NCBI RefSeq assembly: GCF_002744245.1
Contig: NZ_NKHG01000113.1
Coordinates: 1-64,000, forward strand
Length of the DNA stretch: 64,000 bases
From: Bacillus pumilus
GTDB taxonomy: Bacteria; Bacillota; Bacilli; Bacillales; Bacillaceae
Reading direction: 5' to 3'
Shown here: piece after piece, positions 17,701 to 26,328 of the stretch
Position numbering within the stretch: position 1 is the first letter of the stretch
Layout of the letters: each line of letters opens with the position of its first letter
Translations under genes and position numbers: made by a program
Notes under the pieces: generated by a model
Told to the model about the DNA's origin: nothing
Databases searched by the model: none
Seen by the model: only the letters and a program-made list of their open reading frames with translations

Positions 17701-18450
17701 TTATTTTCGATTAAAGCCCTTTTCTTTGACAAATTCGCTAAGGTAGGCTCGTTTTGGCTTGCTGAAGCCTCGAATCATCTGCTTAGACCAAGTATCTTTT
17801 CTTTCGCCGTTTGTTCGTTCTTCATAATATGCTGAAATGCGTTCATCATATTCTTTTAAGTAACGATCTACATGTGCTTCATCTTGCTCATATGAATTTT
17901 CATGATAAATCAGCTCAACTGGCAGCCGTTCCTTTTGTGAAGATTGATTGGCAGGATGACCTACAACCAAACCGAATAGCGGCAGCACATAGGAAGGTGT
18001 TTCAAGTAATTCAGAGACTTCTTTCAGCTGATTACGCAGTCCGCCGATATAGCAGATACCAAGTCCCATTGATTCTGCTGCTAAACTGACATTTTGCGCA
18101 GCTAAAGCCGCATCAATCACACTAATAAGAAAAGCTTCCGTATTCTCAAATGCTTCTTGATGGTTCTTCCCTGCTTTTTGAGCAATGTAATCGTGACGTT
18201 TCAGGTCTGCACAGAAGACAAAGAAATGCCCATTCTTCTCAACGTATGGCTGATTCCCAGCCAGTTCAGCAAGCTTGGCCTTCTTCTCCTGATCTGTTAC
18301 ACCAATGATGCTATACGCCTGCACATAGCTTGATGTCGAAGCAGCCTGTGCACTTTTCACAAGTGTCAGCACTTCTTCCTTAGTCAGACGCTCGTCTGTA
18401 AACGAACGGATGGACCGATGATTTAATATGGTTTCTATCGTTTTGTTCAA
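17701..18450 (-). CDS. nfrA: NADPH-dependent FMN reductase / nitroreductase NfrA
   Basis: A 249-residue flavin reductase of the nitroreductase superfamily, the same length as B. subtilis NfrA1 (YwcG). It uses NADPH to reduce FMN or nitro compounds and is linked to stress survival. The N-terminus NHRSIRSFTDERL is the flavin-phosphate-binding motif, and QAASTSSYVQAYS is characteristic of the group. The start is TTG at 18450, 8 nt after AAGGAGG; a longer frame to 18480 contains the site itself and is rejected. It probably forms an operon with ywcH, which may use its reduced FMN. Confidence 0.92.
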   Translation of the reverse strand: MNKTIETILNHRSIRSFTDERLTKEEVLTLVKSAQAASTSSYVQAYSIIGVTDQEKKAKLAELAGNQPYVEKNGHFFVFCADLKRHDYIAQKAGKNHQEAFENTEAFLISVIDAALAAQNVSLAAESMGLGICYIGGLRNQLKEVSELLETPSYVLPLFGLVVGHPANQSSQKERLPVELIYHENSYEQDEAHVDRYLKEYDERISAYYEERTNGERKDTWSKQMIRGFSKPKRAYLSEFVKEKGFNRK

Positions 18451-18518
18451 TTCGAAGACCTCCTTCACTCCTTCTATCATAAGACAGAAATAGATCGCTT
18501 TTCAAAAATTAGAACTCA

Positions 18519-18547
18519 CAAAAAAAAGACAGTCTGTGCTTAGACTG
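18519..18547 (-). terminator. rodA terminator
   Basis: Minus strand CAGTCT-AAGCAC-AGACTG followed by TCTTTTTTTT, 14 bp after the rodA stop. Confidence 0.85.
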
Positions 18548-18560
18548 CCCTTTACCCATT

Positions 18561-19772
18561 TTATTTAAATAAATAACTTTGATATTTCGTTAATTGAACA
18601 CTTGCATTATATGCGATACCGAATCCAATTAAAACAGATAAAATAGAGCTTCCCCCGAAGCTGATAAATAAGAGTGGAATCCCTGTTACAGGCATCACGC
18701 CTATGTTCATCCCGATGTTCTGGAATGTATGGATCACAATCAGTGCTGTATATCCTACACAGAAAAATGACGCAAACCGGCTATAAGGATGAATACGGTC
18801 GATCAGCACGACAAGCCGGTAGATCAGGAAGAAGAACATAATCACAACAAATGCACAGCCGACAAAACCAAAGGCTTCTCCTATAATGGAGAAAATCATA
18901 TCGGTTTGTGCTTCTGGGACATAGACTTTTAAGTTTTTAATGCCGTTCCCAAAGATTTGTCCAGCTCCAATGGCCATAATGGCTTGATCCACTTGATATT
19001 TATCAGACCCAGATGCATCCTGTGTCTGCGCTTGGTTAGCTGAACTAGAACTATCAGGCAGCCAAGCCGTAATCCGGTTGATTTGGTATTGCTGAATCCC
19101 GATTTTTTGTGCGAAATCAGGGAAGAGAATGATGACGGCTAACACAGCAGCAACTAATAGCACAACCACAGAACCGATGAGAGAAATCAATTTCCAATTG
19201 ACACCGGATAAAAACACCATCACGACGACAATGAACATACAGACAACAGCCGTACCCGCATCCTGCATAAAAATGAGTCCAACTGGTACAGCAGATACCC
19301 CGGCAATTTTTAATAGAAGAAAAATATCATCTTCTAATGTCCGTTTTCCTCTAGGGGTTGCCTTCCCAATCACAGAAGCAAGCATCATAATCAAACCAAT
19401 TTTCATGAACTCTGACGGCTGAAATGTTCCAATCCCAGGTAACACAAACCAGCTTTTTGCACCATTTTTAATGGGCGCAAAATCATGACCAGCGATTTGT
19501 GCAGGTGCGATTTTCAGAAGGATTAACAGCATAATGCCACCGATAAAAATATATAAGCTCAGTTTTTCTAATTGCTCCAGGTCAAAGTAATTAATCGCCA
19601 CAATACATATGACCCCGACCATATAGTAAATGATCTGTCTGGTCCATGCATTAGATCCGTACTGCCCAAATTGACCCGCAGCATAAATGGCGATGACACT
19701 GATGGCAAAGAAGGCGAAAAATATAAAAATCAAATCTCCCTGATAGTAAGGAGATGTATTCTGCTTGTTCAT
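18561..19772 (-). CDS. rodA: Rod-shape peptidoglycan polymerase RodA
   Basis: A SEDS-family glycan polymerase (403 residues) that works in the elongasome with a class B penicillin-binding protein to build the lateral wall. It has ten hydrophobic segments and the SEDS landmarks: GAKSWF near residue 105, [10 protein letters not shown] around 117-126 and the C-terminal [14 protein letters not shown] long extracytoplasmic loop lies at about 215-265. The length is slightly above the usual about 393. The B. subtilis equivalent (YwcF) occupies the same place between nfrA and ywcE. It has its own terminator. Confidence 0.95.
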   Translation of the reverse strand: MNKQNTSPYYQGDLIFIFFAFFAISVIAIYAAGQFGQYGSNAWTRQIIYYMVGVICIVAINYFDLEQLEKLSLYIFIGGIMLLILLKIAPAQIAGHDFAPIKNGAKSWFVLPGIGTFQPSEFMKIGLIMMLASVIGKATPRGKRTLEDDIFLLLKIAGVSAVPVGLIFMQDAGTAVVCMFIVVVMVFLSGVNWKLISLIGSVVVLLVAAVLAVIILFPDFAQKIGIQQYQINRITAWLPDSSSSANQAQTQDASGSDKYQVDQAIMAIGAGQIFGNGIKNLKVYVPEAQTDMIFSIIGEAFGFVGCAFVVIMFFFLIYRLVVLIDRIHPYSRFASFFCVGYTALIVIHTFQNIGMNIGVMPVTGIPLLFISFGGSSILSVLIGFGIAYNASVQLTKYQSYLFK

Positions 19773-20239
19773 GAACTAACCACCCTTATTACAAAACATA
19801 AAAGCCCTTATTTATATTAGATTGAAATTTTCACAAAAGCAACTCACCTTAAATATGACGGAAGATATGGCCGAAAGGTTCCATTCTATTTTCAAAAAAT
19901 GAAATACTTTTCATCCTAGCAATAGGAAAAAATTCCTTTCCAATCTATTATTTCAACCGATCACAAGTCCTTTAAAAAGATTATTTTACAGATTTCAAGG
20001 GCAAAATTCAATGACCTATTGGGCGATAGGACAAGCTAACATCATGCCAGCATCAACTTTACTGAGGTATTAGGAAAAAACCATTTCCTACGGAATAAGG
20101 CCCATTTTCCAATGATTGAGTTTACTTCAAAGTCAATTGTGGTATAATACTTGTAACAAAATGTTCACAATATCTCCTAAAAACAGACACAATTGCATCC
20201 TGACCTCTCATTTGATTTGAACATCAACTTACAAAGGAG
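19773..20239. other. Intergenic region rodA / ywcE
   Basis: 467 bp of AT-rich DNA between divergent rodA and ywcE. It holds the ywcE promoter at 20121-20148 and the upstream region of rodA. No further open frame with a ribosome-binding site and no RNA family was recognised. Confidence 0.6.
20121..20148 (+). promoter_or_regulatory. ywcE promoter
   Basis: TTTACT (20121-20126), 16-bp spacer, TATAAT (20143-20148): a sigma-A-type promoter about 100 bp before ywcE. Confidence 0.7.
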
Positions 20240-20248
20240 TTGGATACG

Positions 20249-20512
20249 ATGGATATGTTCTTTGCGTACCTATGTATTGCAACGGCTACACCGCTGTTTT
20301 TATGGCTAGAAAACAGGAAAATTGCATTGGCTTCTATTCCACCCATTTTGATTATGTGGATTTTCTTCGGTCTTTACATGACAAGCAGTTTATCTCCAAC
20401 AGGACATACCTTCATGATTGCGTTCTTTGCCATTAACGTGATTCTAGCTCACATTGCAGCGTTCCTCATCTATGGTCTTCCATTCATTCGCAAAAGATTC
20501 AGCAGCAGATAG
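20249..20512 (+). CDS. ywcE: Holin-like sporulation membrane protein YwcE
   Basis: An 87-residue membrane protein with three hydrophobic segments (about 3-20, 28-46, 53-77) and a basic C-terminal tail, equal in length to B. subtilis YwcE. YwcE is described as a holin-like protein needed for normal spore morphology and germination and repressed by AbrB in growth. ATG at 20249 has AAAGGAG 9 nt upstream. It is alone between rodA and the convergent qox operon. Confidence 0.88.
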   Translation: MDMFFAYLCIATATPLFLWLENRKIALASIPPILIMWIFFGLYMTSSLSPTGHTFMIAFFAINVILAHIAAFLIYGLPFIRKRFSSR

Positions 20513-20552
20513 ATATCGCACCACCAATTGGAAGCGTTATCACAATTATTAT

Positions 20553-20588
20553 AAAAACCACTCATCTATGAAAGATGAGTGGTTTTTT
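20553..20588. terminator. Bidirectional terminator ywcE / qoxD
   Basis: AACCACTCATC pairs with GATGAGTGGTT (loop TATGAAA), with A-run before and T-run after; serves both convergent units. Confidence 0.88.
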
Positions 20589-20589
20589 A

Positions 20590-20970
20590 TTAATGGCCTG
20601 AATGCTCAGACTGTTTTGGCGCAGACGGTGAATATCCGTCTTTGCTGTTTTCACCGTGGCTGTAGTGAGCCGCGAAGATCCAAACAGACCCGATGACGAA
20701 GATAATCGCACAGAATAGACCAAACAAGGTATTTCCAACTTGAACAGTCCCGTTCTCACTTTCTGTCATGTGCATAAACATGAACAGCTGCAAGAATGCT
20801 TGAATGAATGCAAAACCAAAGATAATCCATAGTTTTGCGGCACTGCCAATTTCAGCTCCAATGGCAATCCAAAACGCTAAGATTGTCAGCACAATGGAAA
20901 GGATGAAGCCGACTACGTGTTTCCAAGGGAAGTGTTCGTGCTCTGCTGAGGAATGTGTTTTTCCAGCCAT
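20590..20970 (-). CDS. qoxD: Quinol oxidase aa3 subunit IV
   Basis: The small subunit IV (126 residues) of the cytochrome aa3 menaquinol oxidase, a membrane protein with three hydrophobic segments (about 18-38, 45-65, 77-98) and a hydrophilic C-terminal tail rich in Ser, Gly and His. It assists assembly of the QoxABCD complex and has no redox centre. Last gene of the qox operon; its ATG lies 2 bp after the qoxC stop, with GGGGGG upstream. Confidence 0.95.
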   Translation of the reverse strand: MAGKTHSSAEHEHFPWKHVVGFILSIVLTILAFWIAIGAEIGSAAKLWIIFGFAFIQAFLQLFMFMHMTESENGTVQVGNTLFGLFCAIIFVIGSVWIFAAHYSHGENSKDGYSPSAPKQSEHSGH

Positions 20971-20971
20971 A

Positions 20972-21589
20972 TCACAAAAGCCCCCCTAATCCGATCAAGT
21001 ACACAGCTGTGAAGATGAAAATCCATACAACATCAAGGAAATGCCAGTATAGACTTGAGATAAAGATCTTCGCTGCTGTTTGTGGAGTTAAACCACGTTT
21101 TTTAATTTGGAACAAGACACCAGTAATCCAGAAGATACCGATCGATACGTGAAGTCCGTGAGTTCCTAAAAGGACAAAGAATGCAGACCAATACGCACTT
21201 GTATGGATGCTTGCACCCTCATGTACATAATGGAAGAACTCATAAATCTCAAAGCCAACGAAGCCAGCACCTAGAAGCAGTGTAAGAATCGTCCAAATGA
21301 CAACTCCTTTTGTACTTCCACGGCGCATTTCATGAACGGCAATCCCACATGTAAATGAACTGACCAATAGCAGGAATGTCATGATCAATACAAGCTTCAT
21401 ATCAAATAGCTCAGCTGGTAAAACGCCGCCAGCTGTTCTGCCATGAAGAACAAAGTAGGTCGCAAAAAGTGTTGAGAATAACACGATTTCCGCGCCAAGG
21501 AATATCCAAAAACCAAGGATGTTTAACCGTCCGGTTTCAGACTGATATTCAAGCGGTGCATTTGCATAGCTGCTATCATTATGTCCCAT
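20972..21589 (-). CDS. qoxC: Quinol oxidase aa3 subunit III
   Basis: Subunit III (205 residues) of the aa3-type quinol oxidase, with five membrane helices. Residues typical of the COX3 family are seen in NILGFWIFLGAEIVLF and in the C-terminal GTHGLHVSIG and YWHFLDVVWIFIF. It stabilises proton pumping by subunit I. It shares the stop/start region with qoxB at 21589 and is followed directly by qoxD. Confidence 0.96.
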   Translation of the reverse strand: MGHNDSSYANAPLEYQSETGRLNILGFWIFLGAEIVLFSTLFATYFVLHGRTAGGVLPAELFDMKLVLIMTFLLLVSSFTCGIAVHEMRRGSTKGVVIWTILTLLLGAGFVGFEIYEFFHYVHEGASIHTSAYWSAFFVLLGTHGLHVSIGIFWITGVLFQIKKRGLTPQTAAKIFISSLYWHFLDVVWIFIFTAVYLIGLGGLL

Positions 21590-23547
21590 TACTTCTGCGC
21601 CTCCTTATTCTTTTTCTCTGTTTCAATCACTTCTTCAACAGGAATATAGTAGCCATCGTCATATTCGAACGAACGTAAAATCATTGTTGCGAATACACCG
21701 ATTAAGCCGATTACGCCAATCCAGTACCATTCAAATACAAGACCGAATGCGCCGATTCCGAAGAATACAGACATGATCAGTGGTCTGCCTGAATTGTGCG
21801 GCATGTGAATTTTCTTGAATTCTTTTTCAGGATGAACGTCTACATTGTTTTGCTTCCAATGATGGAATGCATCTGGTGCTGTCACTTCTGGAAGTGCTGC
21901 AAAGTTATAATGCGGCGGAATGGTAGAAGATGTCGCCCAGTCAAGTGTACGTCCTTCTCCCCAGCTGTCTCCAGACACTTCACGTTTCGCGTGTCTCCAG
22001 CTGTAGTAAATGTTATAGCAAAGGATAATGAAACCGATACCCATCATGAATGCACCAATTGTTGAAATAAAGTTTAGTGCCGTCCAGCCATCTTCTGGTC
22101 CGTACGTATAAATACGTCTTGGCATTCCTTGCAGTCCTAAGAAGTACTGCGGGAAGAAACAGATATTGAATCCAATCATGAATACCCAGAAGAACCATTT
22201 GCCGATTCTTTCGTTTAACTTGTAGCCAAACATTTTTGGATACCAGAAAACAAGACCAGCAAAACAAGCAAATACAGTACCTGCGATTAATACATAGTGG
22301 AAGTGGGATACTAGGAAGTACGTGTTATGGTACTGGTAATCCGCAGCTGCCATCGCAAGCATAACCCCAGTGACACCACCGATCACGAAGTTCGGGATGA
22401 AACCAAGTGCCCAAAGCATTGGGGATGTAAAGCTGATACGACCTCGATACATCGTAAAGAGCCAGTTAAAGATTTTGACACCTGTTGGTACAGAAATCGC
22501 CATTGTTGTGATCGAGAAGAATGAGTTAACCGCTGCACTGTTCCCCATTGTAAAGAAGTGGTGAACCCACACAATGAAGCTAAGAACAGAGATTGCCACA
22601 ATCGATACAACCATCGCTTTATAACCAAACAACTGCTTTCTTGAGAACGTTGCAAAAATTTCTGAGAAAATACCGAAAGCAGGTAAGATAACAATATATA
22701 CCTCAGGATGTCCCCAAATCCAGAAAAGGTTCGCCCAAAGCATTGGCATACCGCCTGCTTCCAGTGTAAAGAATGCAGAACCGAATAAACGATCAAATGT
22801 CATAAGTGCTAAAGCAACTGTTAAAACAGGGAATGCGAAAACGATGATGACAGACGTAATCAATGTTGTCCATGTAAACATCGGCATACGCATAAGCGTC
22901 ATACCTTTTGTACGCATTTTTAAGATGGTCACCATGAAGTTAATACCAGTCATCAGTGTACCAATACCTGCAATTTGGAGCCCGAGCAAGTAGTAGTTCT
23001 GTCCAGGTCCTGGTGAGAAGTCATTTCCGGCGAGCGGCATGTAACTCGTCCAGCCAGCACTTGGTGATCCTCCAATAACGAAGGAAATGTTGAACAGCAT
23101 CGCTCCGACCATGAATGTCCAGAAGCTAAGGTTGTTCAAATACGGGAATGCAACGTCACGTGCACCAATTTGAAGAGGCACAACAACGTTGATTAAACCA
23201 ATTAAAAATGGCATCGCCATGAAGAGAATCATGATCGTACCATGCGTTGTAAAAATTTCATTATAGTGGTTGGAATCTAAAAACGTATTATTAGGAAGCG
23301 CCAGCTGTGCGCGCATCATCAGTCCGTCTACCCCACCGCGGAAGAACATAATCACAGCAGCAAGGATATACATAATCCCTAGCTTTTTATGATCAACTGA
23401 TGTTAGCCATTCTTTCCAGAGCCATTTCCACTTTTTGAAGTAGGTTAAAACAAAAACAATGGCAATGGAAGTAAGAGCGATAGAAATTTGCGCACCAAGA
23501 ATTAATGGGTCTCCAGTTACAAAAAACTCATCCCATTTTAAATGCAT
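21589..23547 (-). CDS. qoxB: Quinol oxidase aa3 subunit I
   Basis: The catalytic subunit (652 residues) of the aa3 menaquinol oxidase, reducing oxygen to water and pumping protons. Fourteen or so membrane helices. The low-spin heme ligand is in TTHGTIMIL; the CuB/cross-link motif is [15 protein letters not shown]; the CuB His pair is VHHFF; the heme a3/a ligands are in [12 protein letters not shown]. The presence of the Tyr in HPEVYI and of a D-channel-type N-terminal loop fits an A-type oxidase. Length is close to the 649 of B. subtilis QoxB. Second gene of qoxABCD. Confidence 0.97.
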   Translation of the reverse strand: MHLKWDEFFVTGDPLILGAQISIALTSIAIVFVLTYFKKWKWLWKEWLTSVDHKKLGIMYILAAVIMFFRGGVDGLMMRAQLALPNNTFLDSNHYNEIFTTHGTIMILFMAMPFLIGLINVVVPLQIGARDVAFPYLNNLSFWTFMVGAMLFNISFVIGGSPSAGWTSYMPLAGNDFSPGPGQNYYLLGLQIAGIGTLMTGINFMVTILKMRTKGMTLMRMPMFTWTTLITSVIIVFAFPVLTVALALMTFDRLFGSAFFTLEAGGMPMLWANLFWIWGHPEVYIVILPAFGIFSEIFATFSRKQLFGYKAMVVSIVAISVLSFIVWVHHFFTMGNSAAVNSFFSITTMAISVPTGVKIFNWLFTMYRGRISFTSPMLWALGFIPNFVIGGVTGVMLAMAAADYQYHNTYFLVSHFHYVLIAGTVFACFAGLVFWYPKMFGYKLNERIGKWFFWVFMIGFNICFFPQYFLGLQGMPRRIYTYGPEDGWTALNFISTIGAFMMGIGFIILCYNIYYSWRHAKREVSGDSWGEGRTLDWATSSTIPPHYNFAALPEVTAPDAFHHWKQNNVDVHPEKEFKKIHMPHNSGRPLIMSVFFGIGAFGLVFEWYWIGVIGLIGVFATMILRSFEYDDGYYIPVEEVIETEKKNKEAQK

Positions 23548-23574
23548 AACGGCCTCCTCCTTTCCTTAGTCAGT

Positions 23575-24531
23575 TTATTCTGCTTCTAGTTTTCTTTTAT
23601 AGTTCTTCACATTCTCGAAAGGATCTGTTTTAGAATGTGGAGAAACTGATTGGTAACCTAAGCGTTTGCGTGCTTGGAGTGCATATTCAGAATCCTCTCC
23701 ATGCTTCGCAAAAGATAAATGTGTTGATGAGAATGTCTGCACATCTGCAGCATCAGGAAGCATCAAGTAGTCATACGTTTTCTTCGTTAACTTTGGTGCT
23801 TCTTTTTTCGTTTTAGTTACCCATTTATCATAGTCAGACTGCGTCATCGCATTGACTTTGAATTTTTGTTGAGCAAAGCCCTCGCCTGTGAAGTTGGCGT
23901 TTCTTCCTTCGTATGTGCCTACTTCATCAGCCTGAAGATATTGTTCCATTTCCATTCCAGCCATCGCATACTTCTCCCCGCCTAGCTGAGGAATCCATAG
24001 TGATGCCATTGTATCAGCGGAAGTGATTTTGAATAAAATCGGCTGATCTTCTGGAATGTTTAAGTAGTTCACTGTTTCAATATTTTCCTCTGGATAACTA
24101 AATATCCATTTCCAATCAACGGCTGTAGCATAAACGACAAGTGGATCTTTATGGCTTGTTGCTTTAGGTGCCTCTTCCAAAGAGTAAATTGTTTTTACAG
24201 TTGGAACCGAAAGGGCAGCAACGATTAATATTGGGATCACTGTCCAGACAACTTCTAGAAGCGTATTCCCGTGCATTTCTGGGTTATAAGAGGCGTTTCC
24301 AACGTCCTTACGCTCACGGTATTTAACCAAAATGATGGTAAACAGTACAAATACCGCACCAACGATAAAGAGCATGAATCCGATAGATAAAAGGATTAAG
24401 TCTTTTTGTTGTGCTGCGACTGGTCCTTTAGGATCTAAAACAGCGATATTGCTGCAACCTCCTAATACAAAAACACTCACGAGCATCGCTAATAAAAGCA
24501 TAGGTTTAATGGCTCTGAACAAGAAGATCAC
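23575..24531 (-). CDS. qoxA: Quinol oxidase aa3 subunit II
   Basis: Subunit II (318 residues) of the aa3 quinol oxidase. A lipoprotein signal ends in VLGGCSN (lipidated Cys about residue 26), followed by two membrane helices (about 42-65, 88-112) and a periplasmic-side cupredoxin domain that lacks the CuA ligands, as expected for a quinol rather than cytochrome c oxidase. The start is probably GTG at 24531, six bases after AAGGA, matching the B. subtilis N-terminus as I recall it; the ATG one codon earlier touches the site. First gene of the operon, with about 480 bp of regulatory DNA upstream. Confidence 0.95.
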   Translation of the reverse strand: MIFLFRAIKPMLLLAMLVSVFVLGGCSNIAVLDPKGPVAAQQKDLILLSIGFMLFIVGAVFVLFTIILVKYRERKDVGNASYNPEMHGNTLLEVVWTVIPILIVAALSVPTVKTIYSLEEAPKATSHKDPLVVYATAVDWKWIFSYPEENIETVNYLNIPEDQPILFKITSADTMASLWIPQLGGEKYAMAGMEMEQYLQADEVGTYEGRNANFTGEGFAQQKFKVNAMTQSDYDKWVTKTKKEAPKLTKKTYDYLMLPDAADVQTFSSTHLSFAKHGEDSEYALQARKRLGYQSVSPHSKTDPFENVKNYKRKLEAE

Positions 24532-24544
24532 CATCCTTCCTTAA

Positions 24545-25015
24545 ATAATGTATAAATAGCTGAATCATTGTGAAAAGCCATCTGCCTTCGAAAACTTTTC
24601 TTCCCTTTGTAATGCTATCAAAATCTGTAGGAGTTAGCTTCCCTTTTTTCAAAAGTTCATTTATTTTTCAACAGATTTCTATTAAAATGTCATAAATTCG
24701 TCATAAATTTATATTATTGCACATACATTAAATTTCTAGAAATTTGAAAAGTTGAGATTAGAAGGCAAAGGGCATACAATCTAGAACTTTGTCAAATTAA
24801 GGTTTACCACAATAAAAAAATTTGGTCAAATTTCAATTTAACTTTATGAAATTTTATCTAGGTAAACAATTTCAAAATAGGTATCCCCACATTTAACAAA
24901 AATCTTACTCATTTTAACGCAAGTTGACAAGAAAAGAAAGTATCGATTCTCAGCCTATGCGCTGTAAGAATTGGTAATGGCGATAAATGAGTGGAATCTC
25001 TCTAAAGACTTCCAG
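24545..25015. other. Regulatory region upstream of qoxA
   Basis: About 470 bp, very AT-rich, with no open frame that has a ribosome-binding site. It contains three 11-bp-spaced repeats at 24682-24709. No confident sigma-A promoter could be fixed. Confidence 0.5.
24682..24709 (-). promoter_or_regulatory. Tandem 11-bp-period repeats before qoxA
   Basis: On the minus strand TTTATG-N5-TTTATG-N5-TTAATA, with starts exactly 11 bp apart (forward CATAAA at 24693 and 24704, TATTAA at 24682). One-helical-turn spacing is typical of OmpR-family sites (PhoP, ResD). Regulator assignment is speculative. Confidence 0.35.
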
Positions 25016-25038
25016 CAAAAAGCCGGCTCAACGCCGGC
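25016..25038 (-). terminator. Terminator at the far end of the 25-kb repeat element
   Basis: Minus strand GCCGGC-GTTGA-GCCGGC followed by TTTTTG. It can end the gal operon transcript after reading through the repeat element, since the copy next to the gal stop codon has no T-run. Confidence 0.7.
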
Positions 25039-25233
25039 ACAGATTGTTGACAAAGGGCTAAAATGAACTATATTTTAGCCCTTTGTCTTCTTTTCAGCGT
25101 GATAGAAAACCTTTGAAGTCTAGGAAGGACGAGTACCGGTGCGGAGCGAATTTGGCATTCGTGAGCACCGGCACGCAGGACTGACACCGAATGCGAGGGT
25201 TTGTCTACACGCTGAGCCGGCTCAACGCCGGCA
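25021..25233. repeat. Structured repeat element between 19-bp direct repeats
   Basis: Two identical 19-bp copies of AGCCGGCTCAACGCCGGCA (25021-25039 and 25215-25233), each itself a hairpin, flank 175 bp. Inside are a perfect 16-bp inverted repeat (GACAAAGGGCTAAAAT at 25049-25064 with its complement ending at 25087), CAGCGTG/CACGCTG as an outer stem (near 25096 and 25207), CCGGTGC/GCACCGG, and CGAAT/ATTCG. The unit length (194 bp) and folding recall the roughly 190-bp repeats described in the B. subtilis genome paper, but identity is not shown. It may be an RNA-coding repeat or a small mobile repeat that duplicated a terminator. Confidence 0.7.
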
Positions 25234-25241
25234 TTCTTCAT

Positions 25242-26324
25242 TTATTCATCTCTTACCAAGATGTCAGGGCGTCTATAAATGTCCCCTTCATGTTCGATGT
25301 CCATGTACGTCCACTTGCCCGTATAGGTTAGAAAGCGATTACTCTCTTTCTCTACTATGATCGTATCCTCTGATTTTAATCCAGGCAATGAAGGATTCCA
25401 GGTGAACACTTGATGAAGCTGAATTTCCTCCTTCGATGAGGGAACTGCAATGATTTCTCTAGATACAAAGCCCGTTTTTCCACCTTGGTGAAGTTTTCTC
25501 CAACTATCTGGAAAACCTTCTTTTTCATACTGGGCAATCCCTGCCTTCAGTACATCTCCAATGGTTTTTCCAGGACGCGTGGCCGCATTCATGACCGTGT
25601 CAATCCGCGCAAGCCGTTCCTTGTTTTCGGCAAGCTCCTTCGGAAGTGAACCAAAGTAAACAGATCTTGTGACATTCGCCACGAGGCCATGCCGTTCAGC
25701 ACAAAGGACAACAAGCGCATGCTTTTGAAGCGCTTTTTCTGTTGGAATTGGATGACGATATTGATGAATGCGGTCATCTGTTGCCACTAGCAGCACTTCA
25801 ATCGTCATGCCTTGAGCAATTGCTTTTTGGGCGACAAGCGAAGCGATCTCGTGTTCCGTTTGCCCTGGAACGATTTCTTTACAGACACTCTCTACAATGA
25901 CCGCCGTCTCGTGGCAAAGGGTTTCATATTGGCTCAGCTGTGCTGCAGAAAGGATCGATCGAACATGAGACAAATCCGACTCAATCCATTCAAACCCTGC
26001 CATTTGAGTGTCTGCCCCCATTCGTTTATCTTTTGTCAGTTTGTGAATGTAGGGGGCATCATCCTCAAACCAATCCATTGTGACCACTTGATAAGGATGG
26101 TCGAAATACGCCATTTCTTCTTCAATGATTCTTTTTTCTTCCATTTGATTCACAATCAGGACAATGTCGTCTTTCAACACGAGCAGCTGACAAACGCCCT
26201 CTGGCGTGTTTAACACAATGTGATTTCTTCTTCCACCTGTGAGCCAGGAGAAATTATTTCGTTTTTGAATCAGGACACCGTCGAGCTGTTTTTCTTCCAT
26301 TAAGGTTCTTACCTGTTCAATCAT
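25242..26324 (-). CDS. Creatinase-fold (M24) protein lacking metal ligands
   Basis: A 360-residue protein with the two-domain creatinase/prolidase fold: an N-terminal domain (about 1-125) and a pita-bread domain (about 130-345). In active M24 peptidases two Asp, one His and two Glu bind metal. Here the Asp positions read VLCAERHGLVANVTRS (206-221: no Asp at either place), the His motif reads HQGGKTGF (279-286: His replaced by Lys), and the first Glu is Asn (FTWNPS, 307-312); only E319 in KSEDTIIV remains. It is therefore unlikely to be a metallopeptidase. It follows galT by 4 bp as the last gene of galK-galE-galT, so a role tied to galactose use is inferred. It could be a metal-free creatinase-like hydrolase. 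Confidence 0.8.
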   Translation of the reverse strand: MIEQVRTLMEEKQLDGVLIQKRNNFSWLTGGRRNHIVLNTPEGVCQLLVLKDDIVLIVNQMEEKRIIEEEMAYFDHPYQVVTMDWFEDDAPYIHKLTKDKRMGADTQMAGFEWIESDLSHVRSILSAAQLSQYETLCHETAVIVESVCKEIVPGQTEHEIASLVAQKAIAQGMTIEVLLVATDDRIHQYRHPIPTEKALQKHALVVLCAERHGLVANVTRSVYFGSLPKELAENKERLARIDTVMNAATRPGKTIGDVLKAGIAQYEKEGFPDSWRKLHQGGKTGFVSREIIAVPSSKEEIQLHQVFTWNPSLPGLKSEDTIIVEKESNRFLTYTGKWTYMDIEHEGDIYRRPDILVRDE

Positions 26325-26328
26325 CTAA

